Shown piece by piece: positions 1 to 12,764 of a stretch of 64,000 bases of DNA. Positions within the stretch are counted from its first letter, which is position 1; each line of letters opens with the position of its first letter. Made by a program: the position numbers and the translations under genes. The notes under the pieces are model-generated. The model was given only the letters and a program-made list of their open reading frames with translations. It was not told where the DNA came from and searched no databases. The stretch comes from Marinomonas profundi. GTDB taxonomy: Bacteria; Pseudomonadota; Gammaproteobacteria; Pseudomonadales; Marinomonadaceae. The stretch lies in contig NZ_CP073013.1 in the NCBI RefSeq assembly GCF_020694005.1, positions 2,304,578-2,368,577 of the forward strand, read 5' to 3'.

Positions 1-1
1 T

Positions 2-433
2 TTGGTTTTGGCTGGTTTGACTTGCTGCTCGTTGGATGATCTTGCTGTTGTTATTGATGATATGGTGAGGGATGATTTTGACGTTTCTCACCACGCGTTG
101 ATTTTATATGGCGAATTTCCAAACAGTGCGGTAAGAACCCACACGCTGCGGGAAGACGATTTGTTTTTATCTCACGCCGCCGGATTTACGGAATGTTTTT
201 GCGGCCAATTACCCGCAAATGAAATGCGGTTCATTTTTTCTGAGAATGCGGATGCCATTGGTTCTGTGGCTGTGCTGCCTCTTCTTTCCCGAGAAGGCGG
301 CGACATTCGAAAATGCGGCGTTCTTATATTGGGGGCCAAAAGTCAATCTGCTTTTGGCAAAGAGAAAGGGACGATGTTTCTACAATATCTTGCCGATTTA
401 TTGAGTGCAATTTTGTTGAGGCTGTTGCCGTGA
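2..433 (+). CDS. DUF484 family protein, C-terminal part (5' end outside window)
   Basis: The reading frame is open to the left edge, so only the last ~143 residues are visible. The visible part resembles the GAF-like domain of the DUF484 (YigA) family: alternating hydrophobic strands, an acidic linker, then SVAVLPL and CGVLILGAK strands and a closing amphipathic helix. The function of the family is not known. In many gammaproteobacteria it lies in a dapF-DUF484-xerC-yigB cluster. Here its TGA stop overlaps the GTG start of the next gene by four bases, so the two are translationally coupled and xerC is not between them. The family call rests on this context and on the domain pattern. Confidence 0.7.
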   Translation: MVLAGLTCCSLDDLAVVIDDMVRDDFDVSHHALILYGEFPNSAVRTHTLREDDLFLSHAAGFTECFCGQLPANEMRFIFSENADAIGSVAVLPLLSREGGDIRKCGVLILGAKSQSAFGKEKGTMFLQYLADLLSAILLRLLP

Positions 434-1143
434 AGACGCTTGTTACTTTTGATTTAGATAACACATTGTGGGATGTGGCTCCTGTCATTATGCGTGCAGA
501 ATACGCTATGGCATCTTGGTTTGATGACCGTTTCCCTGGGTTCTCTCGGTGTTATTCTTTATCCGTTCAAGAGGCGTTTAAAAAAGCCATTGTGACCAAA
601 AATCCAGCAATATCCTCTAATCTTACGGCTCTTCGACTGGAGGTTTATAAGCGGGCTTTGAGGCAGTTTGGTTTGCCATCTGAAGAAGCCGATGCTATAG
701 CCAGTGCGGCGTTGGGGCATTTTTGTGAGTGGCGCCAAAAAGTCGATCTTTACCCGCATGTTGTCGATGTTTTAGAGGCGTTGAGCCAGGATTATAGCTT
801 GGCTGTTATAACAAACGGCAATGCTGATGTGTTCCATCCTTATGTGGGGCTGGGGCAATATTTTGATTTTGCCATTCGGGCAGATCAAGCGGGTGTTGCT
901 AAACCTTCTGTCGATGTGTTTCTTGCTGCTGCAAAAACAGCTGGAGTGGATTTGTCTCAGCTTATACATATTGGAGATCATCCGGTTGATGATGTGTATG
1001 GCGCTACTAATGCGGGTGCGAAAAGCATCTGGTTTAACCGACATGGTGCGCAACGCTGGGGAGAGGATTGGGGAAATCAATCCAATGCAGAAGTGCATTC
1101 ATTGCTCGAGTTGCCCACCGTTATTCGCTCCTTGATGTTATAG
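430..1143 (+). CDS. yigB: HAD-superfamily hydrolase, YigB type
   Basis: A protein of 237 residues with all four HAD motifs: FDLDNTLWD near residue 8 (nucleophile and acid/base Asp), ITNGN (motif II), the lysine in VAKPSVDVF (motif III) and IGDHPVDDVYGA (motif IV). A helical cap domain lies between motifs I and II. YigB-type enzymes can dephosphorylate 5-amino-6-(5-phosphoribitylamino)uracil in riboflavin synthesis, as well as other small phosphoesters. I chose GTG at 430 because the catalytic motif begins within eight residues of it and it overlaps the upstream stop (GTGA). The frame extends further upstream, but that part would read through the DUF484 gene. The fold is certain; the physiological substrate is inferred. 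Confidence 0.82.
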   Translation: MKTLVTFDLDNTLWDVAPVIMRAEYAMASWFDDRFPGFSRCYSLSVQEAFKKAIVTKNPAISSNLTALRLEVYKRALRQFGLPSEEADAIASAALGHFCEWRQKVDLYPHVVDVLEALSQDYSLAVITNGNADVFHPYVGLGQYFDFAIRADQAGVAKPSVDVFLAAAKTAGVDLSQLIHIGDHPVDDVYGATNAGAKSIWFNRHGAQRWGEDWGNQSNAEVHSLLELPTVIRSLML

Positions 1144-1245
1144 CGTTTGTCTATCGCGTTAATTAATTAGAACGCATTTTTACCCCAACCATTTAGTGGT
1201 ACACTAACTTCATTAATTGGTTAATAAATTTTAAGGAATGTATCT

Positions 1246-1572
1246 ATGAGTGAAAATACAATTCAAATCACTGATGCTCAATTTGCAGAAGAAGTGTTGA
1301 ATTCAGATATCCCTGTTATTGTGGATTTTTGGGCACCTTGGTGTGGTCCATGTAAAATGATTGCACCTGTTTTAGAAGATGTTGCTGCTGAGTTCGCTGG
1401 CAAAGTGAAAGTGGTTAAGCTCAACGTCGATGAAAACCAAGAAACAGCGCCTAAGTATAATGTACGCGGTATCCCTACTTTACTTGTCATCAAAGGCGGT
1501 GAAGTGGTTGCTACTAAAGTCGGTGCGGTGTCTAAGTCGCAGTTGGTTGAGTTTGTAAGCTCAGCAATATAA
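1246..1572 (+). CDS. trxA: thioredoxin 1
   Basis: A 108-residue thioredoxin with the active site WCGPC near residues 31-35, the cis-proline segment GIPTLL and the usual length. It reduces protein disulfides in the cytoplasm and is itself reduced by NADPH-thioredoxin reductase. An AAGGA-like ribosome binding site lies just upstream of the ATG. The gene is followed after about 20 bases by a strong hairpin terminator, so it is probably a single-gene transcript. A possible sigma70 -10 (TACACT, 1200-1205) lies upstream, but its -35 is poor. Confidence 0.97.
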   Translation: MSENTIQITDAQFAEEVLNSDIPVIVDFWAPWCGPCKMIAPVLEDVAAEFAGKVKVVKLNVDENQETAPKYNVRGIPTLLVIKGGEVVATKVGAVSKSQLVEFVSSAI

Positions 1573-1590
1573 GTGATGTTGTGTGATTAA

Positions 1591-1618
1591 AAAAGCAGCC
1601 AATCGGCTGCTTTTTTTG
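1591..1618 (+). terminator. intrinsic terminator after trxA
   Basis: A perfect 10-bp stem (AAAAGCAGCC / GGCTGCTTTT) with a four-base loop, continuing into a run of seven Ts. It sits between trxA and the convergent peptidase gene. Confidence 0.92.
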
Positions 1619-1650
1619 TTCTAGTCTCGCGCTGTCTGGTTTTTAACGGT

Positions 1651-3054
1651 CTAGTTTTTCAGTAATGCCAGCTTTTGAGCAAAGGAAGGAGAGTGCGATT
1701 CTGTTAATGTGGTTACAACCTCTTGTGCATAAGGGAGAAAGTTTTTTAAGTCACTTTTGGGCATAGGATCATCATTAGGCAGTTTGACGGTGACAGGGTT
1801 TTTATGGGTGCCGTTTATTCTGAATTCATAATGTAGATGTGGGCCAGTAGCCCAGCCAGTCTGGCCTACATAGGCGATGATTTTTCCCTGTTGTACTCTG
1901 GCGCCGCGTTTTGTGCCCCTTGCAAACCCTCTTAGATGAGCATAAAGGGTTTGATAGCCTTTTCCGTGATCGATAATCACCACATTACCATAACCATTTT
2001 GCTTGCCAGCAAAAGATATTTTGCCATCGCCAGCGGCTTTAACTGGTGTGCCACTTGCTGCTGCATAATCAACGCCCCTATGTGGTCTAGTGGTTTTGAA
2101 TACCGGGTGTAGTCTATTGGGGTTAAATTTAGACGATATACGGGTGAAGTCCACAGGGGTTCGTATAAAGGCTTTTCTCATGGCTAAGCCGTCAGGGGTG
2201 TAGTAGTTTGCCCCTTTTTTTGTTTCGTATCGGATGGCTTGAAATGTTCTGCCATTGTTGATGAATTGGGTGGCAATGATGTTGCCATGGCCGATTTTTT
2301 CGCCATCAAGGAACTTTTCCTCATACAAAACGCTAAGGCTATCGCCCTTGCGTATATCTAGTGCGAAGTCGATATCCCAGCCAAAAATATTAGCAAGCTC
2401 AATGAGTAAGGGTTGGTCGATACCGGATTTTAACCCGTCAACAAACAAGGAGTTGTTTATTTCTGCTTCTTTGTAAGTTTGGGTGATTTCTGGTGTTCTT
2501 GATGCTTCTTTTCTATCGAACTTGTCTCCGTTGCGCTCAAAGGTAACGCTGTCTAAGCGATTCAGTGTGAGTGTTAATTGCGTGAGTTCACTGGATGTTT
2601 CGTTGGTTGTGAAGTTAAGTGTTTGCCCTGGCCTCATTTGCAACAGTGTTTTCTGCGTTTTATCGGCTAAAGAGACCTTGTAAATATCTTGCGCCGTCAC
2701 GCCTTCACTCGATAGAACTTTTGATAAAGAGTCACCCGCTTTCACTTCAACAGATTGTGTTTTGAAGGTTGGAGGGCTGTTTTTTTTCACTAGGGTGTCT
2801 GGTGTGGGGATTTCATAGATATAATTTGTTTCGTTAAGGGGTAAAGACGTGGATGAAGCTACCTTGCTGTTAGGTATTGGTTTTTTTAGGTCTTGGAACA
2901 CCAGTTTAGACTGGTCTATTACCTCGAAGCTTGCTTCAACAGATATCGTATTGTTGGTTGATTTTTCTTCAGGAACGGCGATAAGCACTATGGCGAGAAG
3001 AATGCTCACTGCAGCGATGAGAAGTAAGTGTTTAGTTGGTAGTGATTTAATCAA
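1651..3054 (-). CDS. mepM: M23-family murein DD-endopeptidase (MepM-like)
   Basis: A 467-residue protein with one N-terminal membrane anchor (about residues 9-27), an OapA/LysM-like middle region (VEVKAGDSLSKVLSSEG, about 102-118) and a C-terminal M23 LytM domain. The zinc ligands and catalytic residues are visible as HRGVDYAA, LYAHL and GPHLHYEF. Family members cleave peptidoglycan cross-links in the periplasm so that new material can be inserted. The gene is divergent from tyrS, an arrangement also known in Pseudomonas. The start at 3054 is a TTG without a clear ribosome binding site, so it could be off by a few codons. Confidence 0.88.
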   Translation of the reverse strand: MIKSLPTKHLLLIAAVSILLAIVLIAVPEEKSTNNTISVEASFEVIDQSKLVFQDLKKPIPNSKVASSTSLPLNETNYIYEIPTPDTLVKKNSPPTFKTQSVEVKAGDSLSKVLSSEGVTAQDIYKVSLADKTQKTLLQMRPGQTLNFTTNETSSELTQLTLTLNRLDSVTFERNGDKFDRKEASRTPEITQTYKEAEINNSLFVDGLKSGIDQPLLIELANIFGWDIDFALDIRKGDSLSVLYEEKFLDGEKIGHGNIIATQFINNGRTFQAIRYETKKGANYYTPDGLAMRKAFIRTPVDFTRISSKFNPNRLHPVFKTTRPHRGVDYAAASGTPVKAAGDGKISFAGKQNGYGNVVIIDHGKGYQTLYAHLRGFARGTKRGARVQQGKIIAYVGQTGWATGPHLHYEFRINGTHKNPVTVKLPNDDPMPKSDLKNFLPYAQEVVTTLTESHSPSFAQKLALLKN

Positions 3055-3161
3055 AATATGTACCCGAAAAATCTTTGTAAATGCCTTATAATCCTACCAA
3101 CATTACTTTTATAATTGAATGCTTAAATTAAGATAAACTCACTAGGATATGGATCAATATA

Positions 3162-4466
3162 ATGACAGTAAGCAGTGAAGACCTTTTAAATGACTTGCAA
3201 GCTCGTGGACTCATCGCTCAGATGACGGCTGAAGATGAGCTAAAAAAACATCTCGATGATGGAAGTCGTACTCTTTATTGTGGTTTTGATCCAACCGCAG
3301 ACAGCCTACATTTGGGGCACCTTGTCCCTCTTTTGGTGCTAAAGCGCTTTCAAAATGCAGGGCATAATCCAATTGCATTGGTTGGCGGTGCAACTGGCCT
3401 TATTGGTGATCCAAGTTTTAAAGCGTCTGAGCGTCAATTAAATACCTCCGAGGTTGTTGCTAGTTGGGCGGAAAAAATTAAAGGGCAAGTCAGTCAGTTT
3501 ATAAAGTTCGATGGTGTGTCAAATCCTGCGCGAGTAGTAAATAATCTTGATTGGGCAGGTGAAATGAATGTCCTGGATTTTTTACGCGATATCGGCAAGC
3601 ATTTTTCTATTAACGCTATGATCAACAAGGAATCTGTCCAGCAGCGCCTTAATAGAGAAGGCGCTGGCATTTCATTTACAGAGTTCTCTTATGCTCTATT
3701 GCAAGGGATGGACTTTGCAGAATTGAATCGTGTTTATGATTGTACGCTACAGGTGGGCGGCAGTGATCAGTGGGGTAATATTGTTGGTGGTATCGATTTA
3801 TCGCGTCGCCAAAATCAAGCTCAGACGTTTGGTTTGACGGTTCCCTTGGTTACAAAATCTGATGGGACAAAATTTGGTAAAACTGAATCTGGCGCTGTTT
3901 GGCTGGACCCTGCAAAAACCAGCCAATACGCTTTTTATCAATTTTGGATGAATACGGCTGATGCTGATGTCTATAAATTTTTAAGATTCTTCACTTTTCT
4001 TGATCTCGAAGAAGTGGCTGCTATTGAAAAAGCCGACCAAGAAAGCGGTGGCAAGCCACAAGCTCAGTCTATTCTTGCTCGTGAAGCAACTAAGTTGGTG
4101 CATGGTGAAGAGGGGCTGCAGGCCGCTGAACGTATTACCAATGCTTTGTTTAGTGGCGAGGCAGACCAACTCAGTGAACAAGATTTAGAACAGATCCAGC
4201 TAGATGGTTTGCCAAGTAGTTCTTTGAGCGATGTGAATTTGGCTGAAACCCCATTAACTAGCCTAATGGCGGATGCAGGACTGGCAGCCAGTGGTAAGCA
4301 AGTTAAGGACGCCCTACAGCGTAACTCTGTTTTCGTAAACGGCGTGGCGAAAGGACTGGAAGATAATATGGCGGCCGCAGACATATTTACAGCGGCAAAT
4401 GGCTACTTCGGAAAATACTTCCTGATTAAATTGGGTAAGAAAAAACACCACCTGTTCGTGTTGTAG
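3162..4466 (+). CDS. tyrS: tyrosyl-tRNA synthetase
   Basis: A class I aminoacyl-tRNA synthetase of 434 residues that charges tRNA-Tyr. Visible signatures are the tyrosine-binding [16 protein letters not shown] block holding the HIGH-type motif (about residues 39-54), the GGSDQWGNI substrate loop (about 199-207), the KFGKT version of KMSKS (about 237) and a C-terminal S4-like RNA-binding domain (about 365 to the end). The length is normal for the TyrRS long form. The gene is followed by a terminator and then the rRNA operon. Confidence 0.96.
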   Translation: MTVSSEDLLNDLQARGLIAQMTAEDELKKHLDDGSRTLYCGFDPTADSLHLGHLVPLLVLKRFQNAGHNPIALVGGATGLIGDPSFKASERQLNTSEVVASWAEKIKGQVSQFIKFDGVSNPARVVNNLDWAGEMNVLDFLRDIGKHFSINAMINKESVQQRLNREGAGISFTEFSYALLQGMDFAELNRVYDCTLQVGGSDQWGNIVGGIDLSRRQNQAQTFGLTVPLVTKSDGTKFGKTESGAVWLDPAKTSQYAFYQFWMNTADADVYKFLRFFTFLDLEEVAAIEKADQESGGKPQAQSILAREATKLVHGEEGLQAAERITNALFSGEADQLSEQDLEQIQLDGLPSSSLSDVNLAETPLTSLMADAGLAASGKQVKDALQRNSVFVNGVAKGLEDNMAAADIFTAANGYFGKYFLIKLGKKKHHLFVL

Positions 4467-4494
4467 CTTATGAGTTGATGGCGACTGAATAAAC

Positions 4495-4517
4495 AAAGAC
4501 ACTTCGGTGTCTTTTTG
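4495..4517 (+). terminator. intrinsic terminator after tyrS
   Basis: An 8-bp stem AAAGACAC / GTGTCTTT closed by a TTCG tetraloop and followed by Ts. It lies about 30 bases after the tyrS stop and separates it from the rRNA promoter. Confidence 0.88.
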
Positions 4518-4564
4518 TTTATTTGGCGGTATTTAAATTAATTTAAAATTTCTTCAAAAAAGGG

Positions 4565-4592
4565 TTGCACAAAATCTGTAGATCCTTAATAT
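4565..4592 (+). promoter_or_regulatory. rRNA operon P1-type promoter
   Basis: TTGCAC (-35, 4565-4570), a 16-bp spacer and TAATAT (-10, 4587-4592), followed by a GC-rich discriminator. A long AT-rich stretch just upstream (about 4525-4560) is what an UP element would look like. It lies about 310 bases before the 16S gene. Confidence 0.75.
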
Positions 4593-4683
4593 ACGCCCTC
4601 GCTGACACGGACAAGGCTTCAGAGCAACGAAGACCAAGTTCAACTTAATCAGATTAAGATCTGGTAAAGAATTCAAGTCAGCC

Positions 4684-4718
4684 CGCTCTTTAAAATAGAT
4701 AATCAGATAATTTGTGTG
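4684..4718 (+). promoter_or_regulatory. rRNA leader boxA-like site and 16S RNase III stem (5' arm)
   Basis: CGCTCTTTAAAA (4684-4695) resembles the NusB/S10 antitermination boxA. Directly after it, ATCAGATAATTTGTGTG (4702-4718) is perfectly complementary over 17 bases to 6467-6483 downstream of 16S. This forms the long stem that RNase III cuts to release pre-16S rRNA. Confidence 0.8.
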
Positions 4719-4902
4719 GGCGCTCGCTGGAGGCTTCAGAAGATCATCGCAGACCGGTTTTGCCGAGATGTAGTTGATCAAAAAAATTGAAGTCTTACGA
4801 GTGTTTATACAGTAATTCGCTTTATGTTGGCTTGTTGTTTTTCGAAGCAGTGAGTCGATTAAGTTATAGTTAGTGTAATAGATTTGAGTAAGCAAGCTTT
4901 TT

Positions 4903-6440
<1,538 letters not shown>

Positions 6441-6466
6441 AACGATAGAAGGCTCTGGTGAGCGTT

Positions 6467-6483
6467 CACACAAATTATCTGAT
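6467..6483 (+). other. 16S RNase III processing stem (3' arm)
   Basis: CACACAAATTATCTGAT is the exact reverse complement of 4702-4718. The pair encloses the whole 16S gene. Confidence 0.8.
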
Positions 6484-6514
6484 GTCTAATTTATGAGAAG
6501 CACAGAAAGTATTT

Positions 6515-6591
<77 letters not shown>

Positions 6592-6725
6592 GTATATAAA
6601 TAACAGCGTTATTTAAGATCTCGTTTAGCAGGCTAAACGTCGACCTTAAAAGCCTTGTTCTTGACATCCTGGTAATTGGTTGGAGATATCTTCTTCGATT
6701 AACCAAATACGATCAAATAAATAAT

Positions 6726-6801
6726 GGGGCTATAGCTCAGCTGGGAGAGCGCCTGCTTTGCACGCAGGAGGTCTGCGGTTCGATCCCGCATAGCTCCACC
6801 A
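6726..6801 (+). tRNA. tRNA-Ala (UGC)
   Basis: A 76-base cloverleaf with acceptor stem GGGGCTA/TAGCTCC, anticodon TGC in the loop TTTGCAC, T loop TTCGATC and encoded CCA. It is the second tRNA of the rRNA spacer. Confidence 0.97.
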
Positions 6802-6925
6802 TTTATAAATGATCAATCATTCTGTGTAAAAGATTAGAAGAGAGTCCTAAGCAAGACGCTAAACATCTTACATTTAATTGTGTTGGATGATTTTTAGTCT
6901 CTGACTTAGTGCTTTGCACTAAACT

Positions 6926-6979
6926 TGCTCTTTAACAATTCGAATTTTGAAATAACGATAAATCAAGTGTTAAACCGGT
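6926..6979 (+). promoter_or_regulatory. spacer boxA and 23S processing stem (5' arm)
   Basis: TGCTCTTTAACAA (6926-6938) is a near-perfect boxA. The stretch 6931-6979 is almost fully complementary to 10141-10187 after 23S (for example TTTGAAATAACGATAA against TTATTGTTATTTCAAA), which gives the RNase III stem that encloses 23S. Confidence 0.82.
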
Positions 6980-7150
6980 GGAAGTTCACTTGCTCTTATT
7001 CTTTAAGGATAACAGCTTAGTGACTTCTATTATCGTAAATCCAGAGAGACACAAAAGCTCTTTGGTATGTGATCTGATGGTTGTTTCTACTTTTTATACT
7101 GAGTCATTTATGGCTTTTTATTGAATCGTAAAAACTACTTTGGGTTATAT

Positions 7151-10049
<2,899 letters not shown>

Positions 10050-10140
10050 ATAACACCAAAGTGGTTTTGCTGACTAGACGAAAGTCGAACAGTAAACACA
10101 TAGAGACACAGATTACGATAACGCATCAGTCATGATGAGC

Positions 10141-10187
10141 ATCGGTTTAATACTTGATTATTGTTATTTCAAAACAGAATTGTTAAA
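10141..10187 (+). other. 23S RNase III processing stem (3' arm)
   Basis: An inverted copy of 6931-6979, including the reverse complement of boxA (TGTTAAAG). It pairs with that arm around the 23S gene. Confidence 0.78.
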
Positions 10188-10253
10188 GATCCAAGCACGT
10201 CTTCGCGTGTTTTGGTGAGACGAAAAGTCCAGCCAGAACGAACGCAACAGAAT

Positions 10254-10370
10254 TGCTTGACGATCATAGAGGCGTTGAACCACCTGATCCCATCCCGAAC
10301 TCAGAAGTGAAAAGCGCCATCGCCGATGGTAGTGTGGGAGATCCCATGTGAGAGTAGGTCGTCGTCAAGC
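10254..10370 (+). rRNA. rrf: 5S ribosomal RNA
   Basis: About 117 bases with the conserved CCCGAACTCAGAAGTGAAA block and a terminal helix formed by TGCTTGACGA and TCGTCAAGC. It is the last gene of the operon. Ends are estimated from the helix. Confidence 0.93.
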
Positions 10371-10380
10371 TTTAATTTAG

Positions 10381-10417
10381 AAAGCCCTGATAGGTTATCC
10401 TGTCAGGGCTTTTTTTC
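10381..10417 (+). terminator. intrinsic terminator of the rRNA operon
   Basis: AAAGCCCTGA and TCAGGGCTTT form the stem, with an extended base (ATAGG/CCTGT) and a seven-T run. It lies 10 bases after 5S. Confidence 0.92.
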
Positions 10418-10530
10418 GTCTGTAGAAAAATCAGAAACACACTTGTCTTGGTATTTGATTTGCTTGCGCCTGTTTCGCGGGCTCAACGCGTCAGCGCGAA
10501 TCCAACACCAAGACGAGCTTTTGCGCTTTT

Positions 10531-10558
10531 GTAGGCCTGATGAGGGAGGCACGACCGT
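10531..10558 (+). repeat. 28-bp dispersed intergenic repeat, copy 1
   Basis: It matches 31367-31394 in reverse complement with one mismatch. The core reads GTAGGCCTGATGAGGGAGG. Both copies are intergenic. Confidence 0.75.
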
Positions 10559-10600
10559 TATCAGGCGTTAGCCTATAGTAGGTTGATTATATTGGTTTTT

Positions 10601-10675
10601 TGTAGGTCGTGGCTTTAGCCCGACAAGGCGTAATTTGTCGGCATGTTATTTTTTCAGGGTAAATCGCGACCTACA
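10601..10675. repeat. REP-like palindromic element
   Basis: Outer arms TGTAGGTCG (10601-10609) and CGACCTACA (10667-10675) are perfectly complementary. An inner 7-bp stem CCGACAA (10620-10626) / TTGTCGG (10635-10641) gives a second hairpin inside. This nested form is typical of REP or small MITE-like intergenic elements. Confidence 0.65.
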
Positions 10676-11141
10676 AGATCGACAGAAGCCGTTTAGCGAC
10701 ACCCTTGAAGGCGGAAATCCAACACCAAGACCACGGTAAAAGCTTGCACCTGATTAAGGCAACAGTGAGAGATATACAAAGTGAACGTGCTTGAAAGGTT
10801 TTTCGCTGCATCCCTGCAGCCACGGAATCATCCTAAAAAGTGACAGAGCCTCCGTCCTGGAGGCGTAGGCAAATCCGTTGCCCTCTGTCTGTTTATTACC
10901 CTATTCTTGTTTTGCTTTTGATACAAGTATTAATTGTCATTTTAATTTACTAGACCAATGATGGTAGGTTTTTTGATTGAGCTTGTATGAATCGAATTAG
11001 ATCCAGTAGGTTTTATACAAGTATTAGTTGTAGTTTCACTAAACTAAATAGGATGGCCGTTAACTGCTTGATAGCAGGTCATGCTATACGAAGAATGGGC
11101 AAGATAAAAATCTTTGTTTTGGAGTGAACAAAGTGTTCTGG

Positions 11142-11954
11142 TCAAGTCCAACCGGACACTTTCCTAAAGGAGTTTTCATACTCAATGGGTGATTGGTCGC
11201 CATTCGACGAATGTAATCGCTCCAGATTGTAATATTTCACATACGCCGCAACATCTTGCTTCATATGCTCTCTTGTTGGTTGTGCTACCTTGAACAACCA
11301 ATCATGTTTTAAACTGCCGAAGAACCTTTCAACCACGGCATTATCCCAACACGCACCGACGTCACCCATGCTAGAGCGGCAATCAAGCCGTTTTAATAGG
11401 CTTCTAAAGTGTTTACTCGTGTATTGCGAGCCTCTGTCGCTATGAAACACTAAGCCCTTTGGCGGCTGTCGTAAGCGATGTGCTTTTAAAAATGCATGCT
11501 CAATTAAGTCTGTCGTCATACGTTTTGACGTGTGCCAACCCACTATGCGACGACCAAATAAATCCATTACAATAGCAAGGTATAGCCAGCCTTCGCCTGT
11601 TTTTAAATATGACACATCCCCAGCCCACACCTGGTTTGGGCCTAACGGGTTAAAATTCATGTTCAATAAATTATCCGCTACAGCATCACTGTCTTTGCGC
11701 TTTGTGGTGACTTTGTAAGCGATACGCTGCTTAACGACTAACCCCAATCGTTTCATCAAGCCAATGACACGATGCCGGCTAACATCAAAGTCTTCTTTGC
11801 GAAGCTTTTTCGCAAGCTCTCGGCTACCCAGACTGCCTCGACTATCTTCAAAAAGCGCCTTCGCCCTACGATGTAAATTCAGTGTTTGTGCACTGATAAT
11901 TATCGCGGGACGTTTTCGCCAAGCATAGTATGCAGATTTGCTAACGCGCATCAC
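11142..11954 (-). CDS. IS3-family transposase OrfB (DDE catalytic subunit), copy 1
   Basis: 270 residues from the first ATG, with an rve integrase core. DDE residues are visible in AGDVSYLK, FHSDRGSQYTS and CWDNAVVERFFGSLKHD. The N-terminal HTH_21-like part begins SKSAYYAWRKRP. The frame stays open upstream of this ATG to the end of orfA. The slippery sequence A-AAA-G in GCAAAAGAA near the 3' end of orfA would let ribosomes shift -1 and make the OrfAB fusion transposase. The sequence is identical to the copy at 40260-41072. Confidence 0.95.
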   Translation of the reverse strand: MMRVSKSAYYAWRKRPAIIISAQTLNLHRRAKALFEDSRGSLGSRELAKKLRKEDFDVSRHRVIGLMKRLGLVVKQRIAYKVTTKRKDSDAVADNLLNMNFNPLGPNQVWAGDVSYLKTGEGWLYLAIVMDLFGRRIVGWHTSKRMTTDLIEHAFLKAHRLRQPPKGLVFHSDRGSQYTSKHFRSLLKRLDCRSSMGDVGACWDNAVVERFFGSLKHDWLFKVAQPTREHMKQDVAAYVKYYNLERLHSSNGDQSPIEYENSFRKVSGWT

Positions 11955-12010
11955 TTTACACGATATGGCAACTGGGTACTGCTTACCTAAACTTTTGAGA
12001 AATGAATATT

Positions 12011-12298
12011 TTATTTCATTTCTTTTGCGAAAAACGCTGAAGCCTTTTTTAATATTTCGCGCTCCATCAGCAAGCGCTTATTGTCTTTTCTGAGCTGAAC
12101 GAGTTCAGCCCGCTCATCCTTCGACAACTCTGAATCTTCATCTTGTTGTTTAAACTTCGCTACCCAGTTATAAAGTAGCTTGTCAGTGATATTCAGTGAA
12201 GCGGCAGCCTCAACAACGGAGTAACCTTGCTCAATCACCAGCGCCACCGCTTCTTGCTTAAAATCGTTTGGATATTGTTTGTTAGTACGTTTAGTCAT
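12011..12298 (-). CDS. IS3-family transposase OrfA (HTH subunit), copy 1
   Basis: About 95 residues. An N-terminal helix-turn-helix of the HTH_8/IS3 OrfA type (YPNDFKQEAVALVIEQGYSV, then AAASLNITDKLLYNW) is followed by a leucine-zipper-like coiled coil (LVQLRKDNKRLLMEREILKK). It binds the IS ends. I chose the ATG at 12298 because a GAGGTG ribosome binding site precedes it by a few bases. A TTG four codons upstream overlaps that site. Confidence 0.93.
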   Translation of the reverse strand: MTKRTNKQYPNDFKQEAVALVIEQGYSVVEAAASLNITDKLLYNWVAKFKQQDEDSELSKDERAELVQLRKDNKRLLMEREILKKASAFFAKEMK

Positions 12299-12377
12299 TT
12301 TACACCTCAATAATTGGATATTATCCTTTATTGAAGTGTCCGGCTAATTCAACCACAACACAATGAGGTATGTCGCT

Positions 12378-12755
12378 ATGTCAGGATTTGAGCCAGATCA
12401 CCCGTTTAGAACACTTACACCTAGGGAAGAAAACGCCAAAAGCAATGTGGTGATTGCCTATGTTTTTATGCTGTTAGGCATTTTCACGGGGGTGTTTTGG
12501 TTGATTGGTGCCATTTGGGCCATGGCAAAAGTAGCGGAAGCCCGTGGCACCAAGTTTGAAGATCATTACGTCAATATTATCAGTACTTTTTGGTGGGGGA
12601 TTTTCTGGGGGCTGATTGGTCTGGTGTTGGCTTTATTTTTTATTGGTTATATCGTCTTGTTTGCCGTTTGGGTTTGGTCGATTTTTAGAATGGTAAAAGG
12701 GATTGCCAGAGTCACATCGAATCAATCTTATCGGGCCATGTTTAATCCCTTTTAA
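12378..12755 (+). CDS. small membrane protein, DUF4870-like
   Basis: 125 residues with three hydrophobic segments (about 20-48, 68-92 and 94-108) and charged loops. This arrangement resembles the DUF4870 (Tic20-like) family of small membrane proteins of unknown function. I chose ATG 12378 because TGAGGT lies eight bases upstream; an ATG at 12363 overlaps that site. The IS3 element ends only 17 bases before the start codon, so the native promoter is gone and transcription would have to come from the IS or beyond. No partner gene is evident. Confidence 0.7.
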   Translation: MSGFEPDHPFRTLTPREENAKSNVVIAYVFMLLGIFTGVFWLIGAIWAMAKVAEARGTKFEDHYVNIISTFWWGIFWGLIGLVLALFFIGYIVLFAVWVWSIFRMVKGIARVTSNQSYRAMFNPF

Positions 12756-12764
12756 GCTCGGCGG

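Larger units (their letters stand above)
10419..11133. other. gene-free stretch with inverted and dispersed repeats
   Basis: No convincing gene is present. A 16-bp sequence (AATCCAACACCAAGAC) occurs at 10499-10514 and again at 10716-10731. An inverted, two-mismatch version lies at 10445-10460 and can pair with the first copy. A GC-rich hairpin (GCCTCC-GTCCT-GGAGGC) lies near 10857. Two related AT-rich motifs (ACAAGTATTAATTGT and ACAAGTATTAGTTGT) lie near 10923 and 11018. The block ends in the 7-bp inverted pair CTTTGTT (11112-11118) / AACAAAG (11127-11133), which abuts the IS. Confidence 0.6.
11134..12360 (-). mobile_element. IS3-family insertion sequence, copy 1 (1227 bp)
   Basis: The limits are set by comparison with the identical copy at 40252-41478. 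The ends start TGTT and finish AACA on the plus strand, with imperfect inverted repeats of about 27 bp sharing an inner CCGGACACTT block. It carries orfA and orfB in the usual -1 relationship. Flanking triplets are AAG on the left and CAA on the right, so no target duplication is visible. It lies between the rRNA operon and a small membrane protein gene. Confidence 0.93.

Noticed and set aside
4554..4895. Minus-strand open frame of 113 codons upstream of 16S
   Set aside because: It covers the rRNA promoter and leader; the sequence is explained by boxA and the processing stem.
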